Shown piece after piece: positions 31,891 to 42,469 of a stretch of DNA of 64,000 nucleotides (the first letter of the stretch is position 1; each line of letters opens with the position of its first letter). The DNA is taken from positions 1,802,501 through 1,866,500 of the forward strand of contig CAHIKZ030005408.1 in NCBI GenBank assembly GCA_903632075.3, written 5' to 3'. Both the position numbers and the translations under genes were made by a program. Source of the stretch: Acanthosepion pharaonis (Eukaryota > Mollusca > Cephalopoda > Sepiida > Sepiidae). Below the pieces are notes generated by a model, which was given only the letters and a program-made list of their open reading frames with translations, was not told where the DNA came from and did not search any database.

Positions 31891-32410
31891 GTGTCGCTGA
31901 CCAGCTGACCAGTTTCCTCCACATATGTGGGCAACTCGACGTGGTGTAATGGCTATCAAGCGTGTCCCGTCCTTGTACCGCATCTAATCTACTCTTAGAA
32001 AATCACCATATGTCAGTTGAAAGTCGGAGTGGTATTCATTTATGTGTAAGCATGTCTTACTCTTAGGCAAGTAAATCTGGTAGATCCCATCAAATTCCAG
32101 ATCAAACCACGGCCTTAGTCACGGACACGTGACTGTTGCGTCTATTGAGGGAACTTACCACCCTGCGATGACATCATTACCGCACTGGATGCATCTATAT
32201 CTATGGAACCCAGTCTATCCAGTTGTGATAGATGACCGTTGAACCTTACAGGAAATTTCATCTATCCTTTGACATATCTTGCGTTTAATCCTACTGGGTG
32301 TCTAGCCACCCACCTCAGCAGAAACGCTTAGTGAGGAGACCGGCTTAGTCGACGATGACCCGATCATGCAACAGGGTTATATGATACCCAGTAGCACTTG
32401 TAGAGTGATC
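31890..32410 (+). repeat. tRNA-derived SINE, type 2, long copy
   Basis: GACGTGGTGTAATGGCTATC head, CTACTCTTAGAAAATCACC, then TTTAATCCTACTGGGTGTCT and CCCACCTCAGCAGAAACGCT. The head and second motif match 7645-7790. GC content is higher than the flanks, suggesting a younger copy. Confidence 0.45.
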
Positions 32411-33390
32411 TGATGTAAGGAAACAAATCAATAACCATTATTTTCTCATATGTGAAATTTTCATATCATTAGTATTATCTTACTGAGGGTCAAGTATCAA
32501 CGAGTCTCCTTAGCGCACCAATATTCTCCTCGTTAAATTTTCATACCAATTGTATCGGCCTTTTGTCATTGGAGATCACACGTTAGAAAGCCTCCCCCGA
32601 TGCTCATTCCGGCTGATTTATTTTGATAGTTCTCCAATAATTCCATTCTTTTTCTAAGGTTCTTCGAGACTGTTTCTTCATGTCCCGCATTTTCTTCAGT
32701 TCTTTGGAAATATCAATTCCACTCCGAGAACTGCTGGAACAGCGGTATCCATTATCTCACCCAGTGGTTTCCAATTTTTTTTTTTTTTTTTTTTAAGCCA
32801 TGCCCCACCCAAGCATCTCTAAAATCCTGATGCCCCCATCTCTGTGACATATAATTCTTATTATTCAAAAAGTGACCTCCTATTCACGTGGAGGAAGCCT
32901 AAAACGCCATTAACTTAGCTTTCCTTAAAACTTGAGACTCCATATATGCAATCGTCTTATCATTTACATTTAGAATTTTACAATATTTATAAAAATGTTA
33001 TGTTTCTAATATAAATATATATATTACTAGCTTAAAAGCAGTCTTATCGGAGGGCTCTTGATTAGGCCTTCATCACAATAGGTAGGGAGGAGTAGATGCG
33101 ATAGGCAACAATAAACTACAAAAGAACTCAAAGTTGATCACTGTATTTAAGTATTGCATTAATATTTAAGCTTACCTTTTAAAAGTTCAACGATAATTTT
33201 TTGTCGCCACTTAATTTAAAGACAATTTGATGTACGTAAGTCCTTACTTTCCCTAGAAAGAAATATTTTTATTTCGTTGGAGACTTTCGCTGGACTTCGT
33301 AATTAATTTCGATTATTTCCAAATTTATTTCTAAGTTATAAAAATTGTTATCGTACAAAAAAAAATTCGTCGCAAAAACTCACGTAAAGC
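32411..33390. other. No gene seen
   Basis: Mixed sequence, locally less AT-rich (32480-32900), without recognisable coding potential; poly-T at 32777-32794. Confidence 0.5.
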
Positions 33391-33394
33391 ATCG

Positions 33395-33850
33395 CCTAAA
33401 ACAATTGCAGTAATGAAAATTTGGAAAGACAAAATTTCAGGATTGCGGGACTGGATCCGGCCCAGAATGTTTTTAATTTGCTCAAGTCATGGTATGATAT
33501 ATTGAGTTACGTCCTCAAGGAATAAAGTTGAAAACATGGACAATTTTATTTTGAAACATTGTATTAAAAAAAAATTACTGTTCTCAACAGTAATTTTTTT
33601 CATTTGAACATGAGTTATTGAAAGTTAGAGAGTTTTGTCCCTTTCATTGTTCTTATCAGTAGAAGCCAAGATGGCGGAATCCGAAAACAATCGCAGTAAT
33701 TAAAATTTTGGATTCCAAAATTTCAAGACTGCGTGTCCGTGTCCGACCCGGAAAGTTTTTAATTTGCCTACTGAGTCGGTCTGATTCCAAAATGGCATGA
33801 TATGTTAGGTTACGGCCTGTAGGAGTAAAGTTGTAAAACTGTGACACATT
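33395..33850 (+). repeat. Diverged direct repeat pair with hairpin between
   Basis: About 140 bp at 33398-33545 (AATTGCAGTAATGAAAATTT ... GTTACGTCCTCAAGGAATAA) recurs at 33693-33850 (AATCGCAGTAATTAAAATTT ... GTTACGGCCTGTAGGAGTAA). Between them AAAAATTACTGTT and AACAGTAATTTTT form a perfect hairpin at about 33568-33597. Confidence 0.7.
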
Positions 33851-35380
33851 GATATTCACATTTATTATATAGATATAAAGTACATACGTAATTATACATG
33901 TACATACATACACAGACACAACTATTTTTATGTATGCATACTGTAAATGCATCATATGTATTAATTCACACTCATATTCACACAGACTCACTCGAAAAAA
34001 AATCAGTTAATAATTCATTCTCGAATACATTTAGTCACATGTTAGACGATTCAGCTGAAGTTCAAAGTTCCATAGTATTTGATTTTTTTTCATTCTCTAG
34101 GACAATTTCCGACCTGTACTTACACAATTAGTTTTTTTATACATCAATCCCACTCATTTGCACAATTCCCAGTGAGCCGCCATTCCCACACAATCATGCT
34201 TATTTTTCTTATGAGCTGATCTGTTGCATTCGATTTATATAATATTCATGGCTTCAGTTTTGTCTCCGCATAAGCAACATTATTCATTATTGTTAAGGAC
34301 AAACAAAAAAGGATTTTCTAACAATTGAAAACATTTTTATTTTGAATATTACCAGAAAAGAAAGCTCTCATAAACGTTACTTTTTTTTAGAAAACTCAAA
34401 AATGTTTGTGTAAAGCCTCGTATTATAATTATGTTCGTTCCTTCGTAAGTTAGCACGAGCGTTACGCCCTACCATTATCAGATAAATAATGAACTGTTCT
34501 GCTTTGACTGCGAGGAAAGATGAAAGGAACGGCTACATCAGAGACGGAAGAAAAGAAAAAAAGAAAGCAAGTAAAAGGAAGAAAAGAGGAAGCGATAACA
34601 CCCTCATGGGTTTAATGTCTGTTTCAATAATATGGAAAACCTTGTCAAATTCAAATCTTTTTATTTGTACCCTCTTACATCTTAGTTAAAGAAGTTAGGC
34701 TCTAAAATATTAAACGTTGGCATAGAAGAATCATTACGTGTGTTTTATTGTTGTAAGACTTGCAAGGAACTTATTCAATTATTAAATTAAGAATTATAAT
34801 TCCTCAGAAAATTAAAATCGGGAAACCACAAAATATTCACAGGTATTGATAGTTTATATAAACATGAAAGAATTATTTGATATCAAAATGGTAAGCATAT
34901 TTATTAAAATCTTGTTGATTTGTCACATACACACACACACACACACATATATATAATTATGAAAGCGGAGACTTTAAAAACCCATGGTAATATTTTATTT
35001 CGCAAAACCGGTACTTCGATTTCGTCTCATCAGACCAAATGGTTTCAACAACCCTAACCCTAATTTCTTGAACATTCAGGCCGGTAAATGTAATTAATAG
35101 TGTTTAATTAAAATGACAGAGCATTTACTCAAATAAGTGTATCCATAAAAAAAACATAAACAGAAAATATATTAAATATAATATAGCCTATTTCATATAA
35201 TCATGACCTCTGTTAACAAAATGAAAGAAATGCAGCTTTTATCACACAATGTCAGAATCGGTAAAAAAGAACAAACAACATTTGTTTTAATTCCATATAA
35301 CTTCCGTTCTATTGTCTGAGGACACATTTTTTACTACTTGGCATAGATAATTAATTCTACTTTCATATGTCTTTAGATCT
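33851..35380. other. No gene seen
   Basis: AT-rich, with (CA)n/(TA)n at about 34927-34955. No recognised element. Confidence 0.5.
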
Positions 35381-35388
35381 GTCAAAGT

Positions 35389-35581
35389 TAGGGTTGCCAA
35401 TTCTGTCAAATTAAGACATAAAGTATATATATATATATATAATGTTTAATTTAATTCCCGTAAATACACAATATAATTGAAAATGACATTTTTGAATTTG
35501 GAAGATAAACAATAAAAGATAAGAACGGAAATAGCCAAATAAAGTACTGTACTTTCCAATAAAGTACGGTTGGCAACCCTA
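35389..35581. mobile_element. hAT-type MITE (193 bp)
   Basis: Inverted ends TAGGGTTGCCAA and TTGGCAACCCTA, flanked by 8-bp duplications GTCAAAGT (35381-35388) and GTCGAAGT (35582-35589), 7 of 8 matching. 8-bp duplications with short inverted ends are the hAT signature. The interior has a short (TA)n and no ORF. Confidence 0.82.
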
Positions 35582-35599
35582 GTCGAAGTACAAACAGGT

Positions 35600-36500
35600 A
35601 AAAGAAGATAGAGGGGGGACCTCTTAAAATAATAATAAAGCTAATGAATAATAATAAAAAGATTGTATAAAGTTACTTTTATTTTCTGTTCTTTATCAAT
35701 ATTATTCCACCGATCTGAATATTTTGTTTGGTCAACTAAAACAGGAAGTTATACAAAAATCGATACATGTTATTTTTACCATTTATGGGTAAAGAGAAAG
35801 GAAAAAGAGACGATGTTTAGTCGCACCCAGACGTCCATATGTCCTGACCCCCTTTATTTTATTTTTAGATGACTCACAGTCCAAAACGGAGACAATGACA
35901 GCCAACTATAACGCTGACTTTAGCGAATATTATGAGTCATTCATTATTTTCTTGCAAATGAAATGATGTTGTTGGCCGCGGAAATAAAACAACAAATTAA
36001 AGAACGTAAAGATCCAGGATCATTCATAAATATTAATGAATGGATATGATTTCTAAGTTCATACAATGTTGTTTATGTTGGACAAATCGTTGGGACGTTC
36101 GTTTTCTGACAAGGAGAACCTAGTTCGAATTTCAATATGGTCAATTAGTTCAAGATATTATTGACTGCGGGAGGCGATCCTAGCGCGCAACAACTTTAAA
36201 AAGTGACTGAAACCCACGGGTTGACCGAAGCCTTGCGAGTGAAATTAGATAGACGGAACCGTTCGATTGGTTGTGTTAGCACGAATTCACAAGTCTTCAT
36301 GACCGACTGGTTTGATCGCACTGGTCTTGTTCAAGAAATTCACGCCAGGTTGTTCGCTCTCGCCCAGAAAATTGCAACTAAGGCACGATCAGCATATTTG
36401 CATTATAAACCACAGGTGTACCTCGTGGATTGAACAAGCGTATTCTAGCTACCCTGGCAGACCGGTGTGCTTGGAAATGGGAAGTAACCTGCTATCATGT
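35600..36500. other. No gene identified
   Basis: Mixed. 36160-36480 is less AT-rich and has a 76-aa plus frame (36203-36433) without a recognised domain; it may be a remnant of the LINE copy that follows. Confidence 0.4.
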
Positions 36501-37325
36501 TGAACACAGTTTTTAAATTAAAAAAAAAAAGTCCTCACAAAGTTTTTTTTTATTCGATCCGGATACGAAATCGTGATTGGTAAATGTCACTTTCGAGCGA
36601 GGAAGTGGGAAAATTACTAATTCTTAATGCGCCTTCTTGGCCTCACGTTTTCAACTGACTTGAAGTGGAACGACTATATCGAATCAATAGTTGCAAGGAA
36701 AGTTGGATCACGGTGTCGTGTCAGAAAACTTTTCTCGTTAGAGTCCATCTTGCTCATTTACAAATTTAACATTCGTTCGTACATTGAATACCGTTGCCAT
36801 ATTTGGTCTGGTGCTCTCGAGAATCTTGAAAAAATTCAAAGAAGGATTTGTAATATAATCGACCCTGACTTAGTATCTTGACTTCAGTCATTTTCTCATC
36901 GATGTGACAGTTTCTGTCTTTTCTGCAAGTATTTTCATAACAACTGCTCTGAAGCGTTTTTTTTTTTGTTTTTTTTTTTTTGTTCGCTGGTGCCCTGACT
37001 ACATGAGTTTAATCTTGCAATTAGATTGACATCAAAGTCCCACCCGTTTACTGTTGAAATAGCTAAATGCAACCGTCACCTCTGATCCAATAATTTCTTT
37101 TCTCACATTTCCAGCCTGTGGAACTCCCTTCCGTTTACTTGCTTCCCTGATAAATACAATCTTCAAAAATTTAAATGCAACGTCAATCGCCATTTTCTTC
37201 TTGAAACCCGTTCATATTATGCCCTTTCCTCCATACTCAATCTTTTCTCTCACTTTTACTCTTTGTAACCCCCTGCGTACTAGTGACATTACCCGTCTTG
37301 CTTAGGGTGAAATGATTAATAAAAC
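36500..37325 (+). mobile_element. LINE family A, RT thumb to 3' end
   Basis: Best RT fragment in the window: RLLGLTFSTDLKWNDYIESI then LLIYKFNIRSYIEYRCHIWS and IQRRICNIIDPDL (36627-36881), typical of jockey/CR1-group RTs. After a stop the frame continues as SFSHRCDSFCLFCKYFHNNC; the terminal region encodes a WNSLPFTCFPDKYNLQKF-like tail in another frame. It ends TTGCTTAGGGTGAAATGATT at about 37300-37319. Dead copy, 5'-truncated. Confidence 0.82.
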
Positions 37326-37889
37326 CCTATTATTTTGTAAAGAACGTTCGCATATATTGTTTATTAAATTAACAAAGTCGACACTTGTTTAGTTTACTTA
37401 TTTTTTAGTTCAAGGTTGCTCAGATAACTAATTTAACTTTTCGCATAGCAAATTATCCTGAGATGATAGTAACATGATCAGGCATTTATCTTATTTTCTT
37501 TTTCTATCAGCAATGGCAAGATGGTTGGTTTTCATGGTTAAAGCTTAGTATTACGATAGTTTCGATGAAGTAGACTTTTATCATTTCAGCGCGCGGATAT
37601 AACCGAGTCTTGTTCTAATCTGCGGAAACTTAAAAGTCACTAAGAAATATTTTTTGTTCGTTAATATTGTGATTTCCTGTCATCAGACATGTCAACCAAA
37701 AAATCAAAAAAAAATCTCTGACATCATATTCCCTCCACCAAAAAACAATAACAACAAAAAGAACTGAAGGATTTCAAAAACAGTCCAAAATGTTAACTAT
37801 AAGACACGATTCTTTGAATTCAAAGCACTTATTTCCAAAAAAAAAAAAAGGCATGATTTTGAACCAATATGCCAATGTTACACTTATAT

Positions 37890-38270
37890 ATAGATACCTA
37901 AACAAAACAAAAAAGAAGCAATAGCTAAGGTTTAAAATGTATTTTAAAAGGAAAAATCATCCTTTAAGCTTTTATTTTAGTTTTAATAATAGATTAAATT
38001 TAATATTTCTAATAAGCAAAATACTTTGCTGTATTTCAAAACTAATTGAAGGTTCTAAAATGCATTAAAATATAATTTAATAATAAAAAAATCCTTTGGT
38101 CTTTTTTCTTAATGGTAGCATAAAGAGTTTGACGATAAAACTTAGTTTTTATTAAGTTATGGGCATTTTTTCAACATTTATATTCATTTTTTTTGTTTAG
38201 CGAATCTTTGGAGGTATCTATTTATAAAGAAATTCCGATTCGGTAAATTTGTGATTGAAAAATGTTATCT
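37890..38270 (+). repeat. Repeat family R1, internally deleted copy
   Basis: CTAAGGTTTAAAATGTATTT and ATTTCTAATAAGCAAAATAC match the start of the 25.6-kb copy. The region then jumps to TTTGACGATAAAACTTAGTT, near that copy's other end. Confidence 0.6.
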
Positions 38271-38489
38271 CCGCAATAATTTAATCGAATCAGGGTTCAA
38301 AACGGTTTACAAAACACATTGCGGGCAAAACATGAATTATTTTCACTATTTTTAGTTAAGAAAGCTCAACAATTTATTTATAGGGAGAATCTTGTTAAAA
38401 CTGACAGATTCGAAGGAAATCCAATGCTTAACCATGAGAACACTAGTTACAAACTAAAAGACTGTGATCACCAGTATGCTGGGTGTTTT

Positions 38490-38645
38490 CAGGACATGAC
38501 CAATCATAGCTCTCCAAAAATTCATATTCCTTGTGGACCTTAGCAGTTTGTGGCCCTTAGCAGTTTTAATACTTTTTGTAAGCCCCCCCCCCCCCGCAAC
38601 CCGGTTTTGTCATCCATTCACATAAGCTCGTAAGGTAGGCGGAAA
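38490..38645 (-). mobile_element. RTE-like LINE 3' end remnant
   Basis: Plus-strand text CAGGACATGACCAATCATAG and CATAAGCTCGTAAGGTAGG is the complement of the RTE-like 3' tail. Interrupted by a C run at 38584-38596. Confidence 0.5.
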
Positions 38646-38904
38646 GATCTAAAAACCGGAAGAGTTGACAGGTCTGTGTCAGTCGTCAAAGTGTGATTTT
38701 CTTTTTTTTTTTTTTAACGTAACAAAAACATTGTCATCGGGTTACATTTTCAACGTGTTAAAATTCCCCCCCCACCAACCCCATAAATACTATTTCTACC
38801 AGATAACGTGATAAAATATGTTAATTTTTAAAAAAATACTTTTTCTATTTTATTATTATTTCATTTATTTTATTATTTGTAATTTTCCAATTGCAAATGT
38901 GCAG

Positions 38905-39295
38905 ATAATGTGACTGATATCGGGCTGAAAGTGAAATCAGCGAACCGGGTTCAAATGTCAGCCTAGTTTCCTGCGTTCATTTTCGCACAAATGTCTTTGA
39001 GAAAGGACTGTATCTGCATTTCCTACCCCCAGATACGGATTAAGTAGTAGGTAGACTTGGGTCTCTAGCCTTGGATGGCAACAATTCTAAGAGAAGAAAA
39101 CTAACTTCCAAACACCGTAGAAGGCAATGCGAAACTACTCCACTATCTTTCCAAAGAATGCATGACAATTCGCTGATAAAGAAACGGAACCTCTGAGGCA
39201 GCCATAACACGAATACCTAGGCCGTGAAGGGACCCAGCACAATAAAAAAAGAAATTGTGAAGAGTCATGACCTAATGCGCTGAAGGTATACGGCA
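38905..39295 (+). repeat. Type 1 SINE, near full length
   Basis: Head with GGGCTGAAAGTGAAATCAGC and GGGTTCAAATGTC, body (GATACGGATTAAGTAGTAGG, GGCAATGCGAAACTACTCCA) and tail AAATTGTGAAGAGTCATGAC to about 39295. It shows the complete order of head, body and RTE-like tail. Confidence 0.65.
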
Positions 39296-39734
39296 TTTAA
39301 TTAAATCCTATTAATAATCTTTAATAAATCGAAATTGATTAGTTGGATTTTTTAAATTTTCTTGCTATCTATTCTATCGAATGTATTTTTTTTTAATTCA
39401 TAAAATGATTTTTTATGATGTAATCAGCAGGGCTGTGAAGTCGGAACACAAAACCCTCGACTCTGAATCCGACTTTGATTCGTCTATTTTTGGCACCTCT
39501 GACTCCGACTCCTCTTCATGTAATTAAGTGATTATAGCCTACAAATCTCATAAATCCTATGCATACACTCTTAATTTGAGTTGGCCTATATCATTATAAC
39601 TGGTTTATATAAAAAAAAATAAAGATATTGTGGCTTTTATATCATACCTATTCATTCTTCAATATTTTCTAACAGAATTAGAGACAGAATATTTGAAAGG
39701 ATATAGAAGAAATAAAAATAAAACAGCTATAATG

Positions 39735-39736
<2 letters not shown>

Positions 39737-39824
<88 letters not shown>
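39737..39824. repeat. (TA)n(TG)n microsatellite
   Basis: About 25 TA then 19 TG units. The same compound structure occurs at 41690-41753 and 42373-42464. Confidence 0.95.
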
Positions 39825-39826
<2 letters not shown>

Positions 39827-39859
39827 GCAAATATATGGATATAGATCTGATAGTATGAA

Positions 39860-39978
39860 TAAAAATATACGGAAAAAACAAAAAAATCCTAATATGCAAT
39901 TATGCATTAAAATTATATTAACATTAAAACAGCATAATTTCATATTAGGATTTTTGTTTGTTTTTTCCGTATATTTTT
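39860..39978. repeat. Nested palindrome inside the hAT element
   Basis: Arms of about 46 bp (39860-39905 and 39932-39978) are reverse complements: AAAAATATACGGAAAAAACA against TGTTTTTTCCGTATATTTTT-like text. It is bounded by TA/TG tracts on the left and TA on the right. Confidence 0.8.
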
Positions 39979-40347
39979 CTTCATATATATATATATATAT
40001 ATTTGCAAATAAGAAATAAGTACAGAACAAAAATAAAACTACTTTATAACAGAAGTTTTTACATGATGTAAAAGACAAAATAAATTCTATAATGTAAGAG
40101 TTTTTTTACATATATAGGTTTACAAATAAAAAATAACTAAAAGAAAATAAAATGACTTTAAAAAAGAAGTTGAGATGAATTTCTTTAAAGGAAATAGTAA
40201 ATATACAGTAGGAGAAATATCAATAAAAATAAAAATTTTTATAATGTTAGACTTTTAACATAAAGTGTAAATTCAACTGGACTCCAACTCTGACTCCAGT
40301 GACCCCTTAATTGCTTCCGACACCGACTCCTCAGCTCTGATAATCAG

Positions 40348-41190
40348 TGTTAATACTTATTTAGTATCTAGTTTGTTGACCTTTTATTCAAATGATTAAT
40401 ACTGTCAGTTATAGAAACACGTAGAAAACTAACTTAAAAAGAAGATAAAAACGTAGGAATTGGGTAGGAAAAGTGATCCACTGAAAATGTGCAAATGGTT
40501 GATATCTGATTATGTATAGCAATGGTGTAAGCAGAAATCTAAAGTTGTAAAAAGAAAGGGAACGGAAATATTAACATTTTTGGGAGGTGAAGTCAAATGG
40601 ATCATCTAATATAGGCCAGAAGATTTTGTCGTTATAAACAAACATTTGTAAAGACCTCATATCGTTTAATATTAAACGTTCCAACTGAGAAAACACTGCT
40701 TCAGTGGTAGCAGTTAATCTGCAATGGGCTGTTAACATATGGGGCCACCTTGGCTCAATACAGAGAAGCTAAGAGATCAAGGAAGTACAAAGGGGGGGGG
40801 ATACAACTACTCAATATCATTGGGACAAGCCTGTACATGCAATATCTATGTCCGTGTCTGCCTCTCATCGATTGGACTTTGCAGCCACATGAGACGTTGC
40901 ATGAGAGTGCCTCACGGGCATGGAAAATCAATGGTCTTCCGAGACTGCGATGCTAACGACGATGAAACAAAGAAGGATTTGTCAGATGGTGGGTGGTTGT
41001 CGTTGTTCCAACTGCCAATAGAATGGATGCCAAAAAAGTGAAAAACTAAATATAGCTAAATCTTATGAAAATAAAATGAAAAATGCGTCAGTTGTAGCTA
41101 TTATTAGTGGAGTATTTAAAACAATTCCGAGGAGGTTTAAAAAATGAAAGACCCAGAGATCCGAGGGTCAAATCGAGACTATCTCAACTA
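40348..41190. other. No gene identified
   Basis: 40700-41040 is less AT-rich and has a 100-aa plus frame (40739-41041) starting in a G run. It has no recognised domain or splice context. Confidence 0.45.
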
Positions 41191-41390
41191 CTTTTTTCTG
41201 TTATGTGCTGTGTGTCTCTACAACTTTGTAAATATAATTAAGGCCTCTCTCCTTACCATACCCCAGTCTGCTGTTCTGCCATCTATTTAAATAAACTCGT
41301 TAGGTAGGTTAATCGCTGTTTCCCTCTGCCCATCTTGCCTTTAATGTCCTGTGGGTGTCAAATTCTCCAGGCTCTTTTCTGATCAAGGCA
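41190..41390 (-). mobile_element. RTE-like LINE 3' end remnant
   Basis: Plus-strand text CTGCCATCTATTTAAATAAA, CTCGTTAGGTAGGTTAA and GTCAAATTCTCCAGGCTCTT is the complement of the segment preserved at 58.13-58.24 kb. Confidence 0.6.
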
Positions 41391-41677
41391 AAAAACAAAC
41401 ATACTACCAACGATATCTTTATCAATAAACATTTCTGAATAATAGGTAAGTCAAAATTGATTATTTGGTGAACACAGTTGGTACGAATTTGAATTCAACA
41501 GACGTTGTCAAGCGTTGAGCTAGCCTTTCATTGCCTCAATGTTGGTAGTTTAGTTACAATAGTGTGGTCCGACCATTGCGTTTAAGCATGAAACAGACTG
41601 TCCCCACTGGGTGTTGACTTCAATGTCTACTTTTATATTTACTTACGATCTACCCCTGATATTGAACACTTCAACTA

Positions 41678-41689
<12 letters not shown>

Positions 41690-41755
<66 letters not shown>

Positions 41756-41838
41756 TGCAATATTTATAGTGCTCAATATCGGAGAATGTGCATTTAGATA
41801 TATTAACAGATTTGATTCATATGTCCTCACACGCATAT

Positions 41839-41889
<51 letters not shown>

Positions 41890-41890
41890 C
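41690..41890. repeat. (TA)n(TG)n and (GATA)n microsatellites
   Basis: TA/TG compound at about 41690-41753 and about ten GATA units at 41848-41889. Confidence 0.95.
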
Positions 41891-42368
41891 AAACCAAGTT
41901 ATCGGTAAAGGGTAAGTGACAAAAACCAATCCTATCAATTTCTTCCAAAAAATGAAAAACATGAAACAGAAGAAAAAGAAAAAAAAAAGAAAAAACAAAC
42001 AACTAACTAAACAAAAACCTCAATGCCTCTCGAAATCAAACGAAGACAGAGCTTTAACCTGCAAACAATAACGTTCAGAAACTTCGATTTGAAATCGTAA
42101 CTCCGAGTTTCAAGCGAAGGCGATCTTCAGACGACGTATATATGAGCGTGAAATTCGGGTTACGACTTTTCATGGGAATTAACTTTGTTAAGCTATTTTG
42201 TTGTTGTTGCTGTCTAGACAGTCTAGGCTTCGAGCACTTTACTCAGTAAGTAGATTTGCTTTTTATTTTTTTTTTTTAGTATTATCGTTTTTGTTCGAAA
42301 CTTTATCTGGATAAAGATTTTAAGTTTTGGTAAGTTGTCCATTTGTTCAATCAACGGTTTTGTTTTTC

Positions 42369-42372
<4 letters not shown>

Positions 42373-42465
<93 letters not shown>
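42373..42465. repeat. (TA)n(TG)n microsatellite
   Basis: About 22 TA then 23 TG units. Confidence 0.95.
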
Positions 42466-42467
<2 letters not shown>

Positions 42468-42469
42468 CG

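Larger units (their letters stand above)
39428..40339. mobile_element. Non-autonomous hAT-type element (912 bp)
   Basis: Starts CAGGGCTGTGAAGTCGGA and ends with the inverted TCCTCAGCTCTG; the ends are rich in CGACTC/GACTCC motifs. Flanked by 8-bp duplications GTAATCAG (39420-39427) and ATAATCAG (40340-40347), 7 of 8 matching. The interior holds (TA)n(TG)n and a nested hairpin but no transposase. Confidence 0.82.

Noticed and set aside
40739..41041. 100-aa plus ORF as a gene
   Set aside because: It begins at the edge of a G run, has no recognisable domain, and two overlapping frames are equally open.
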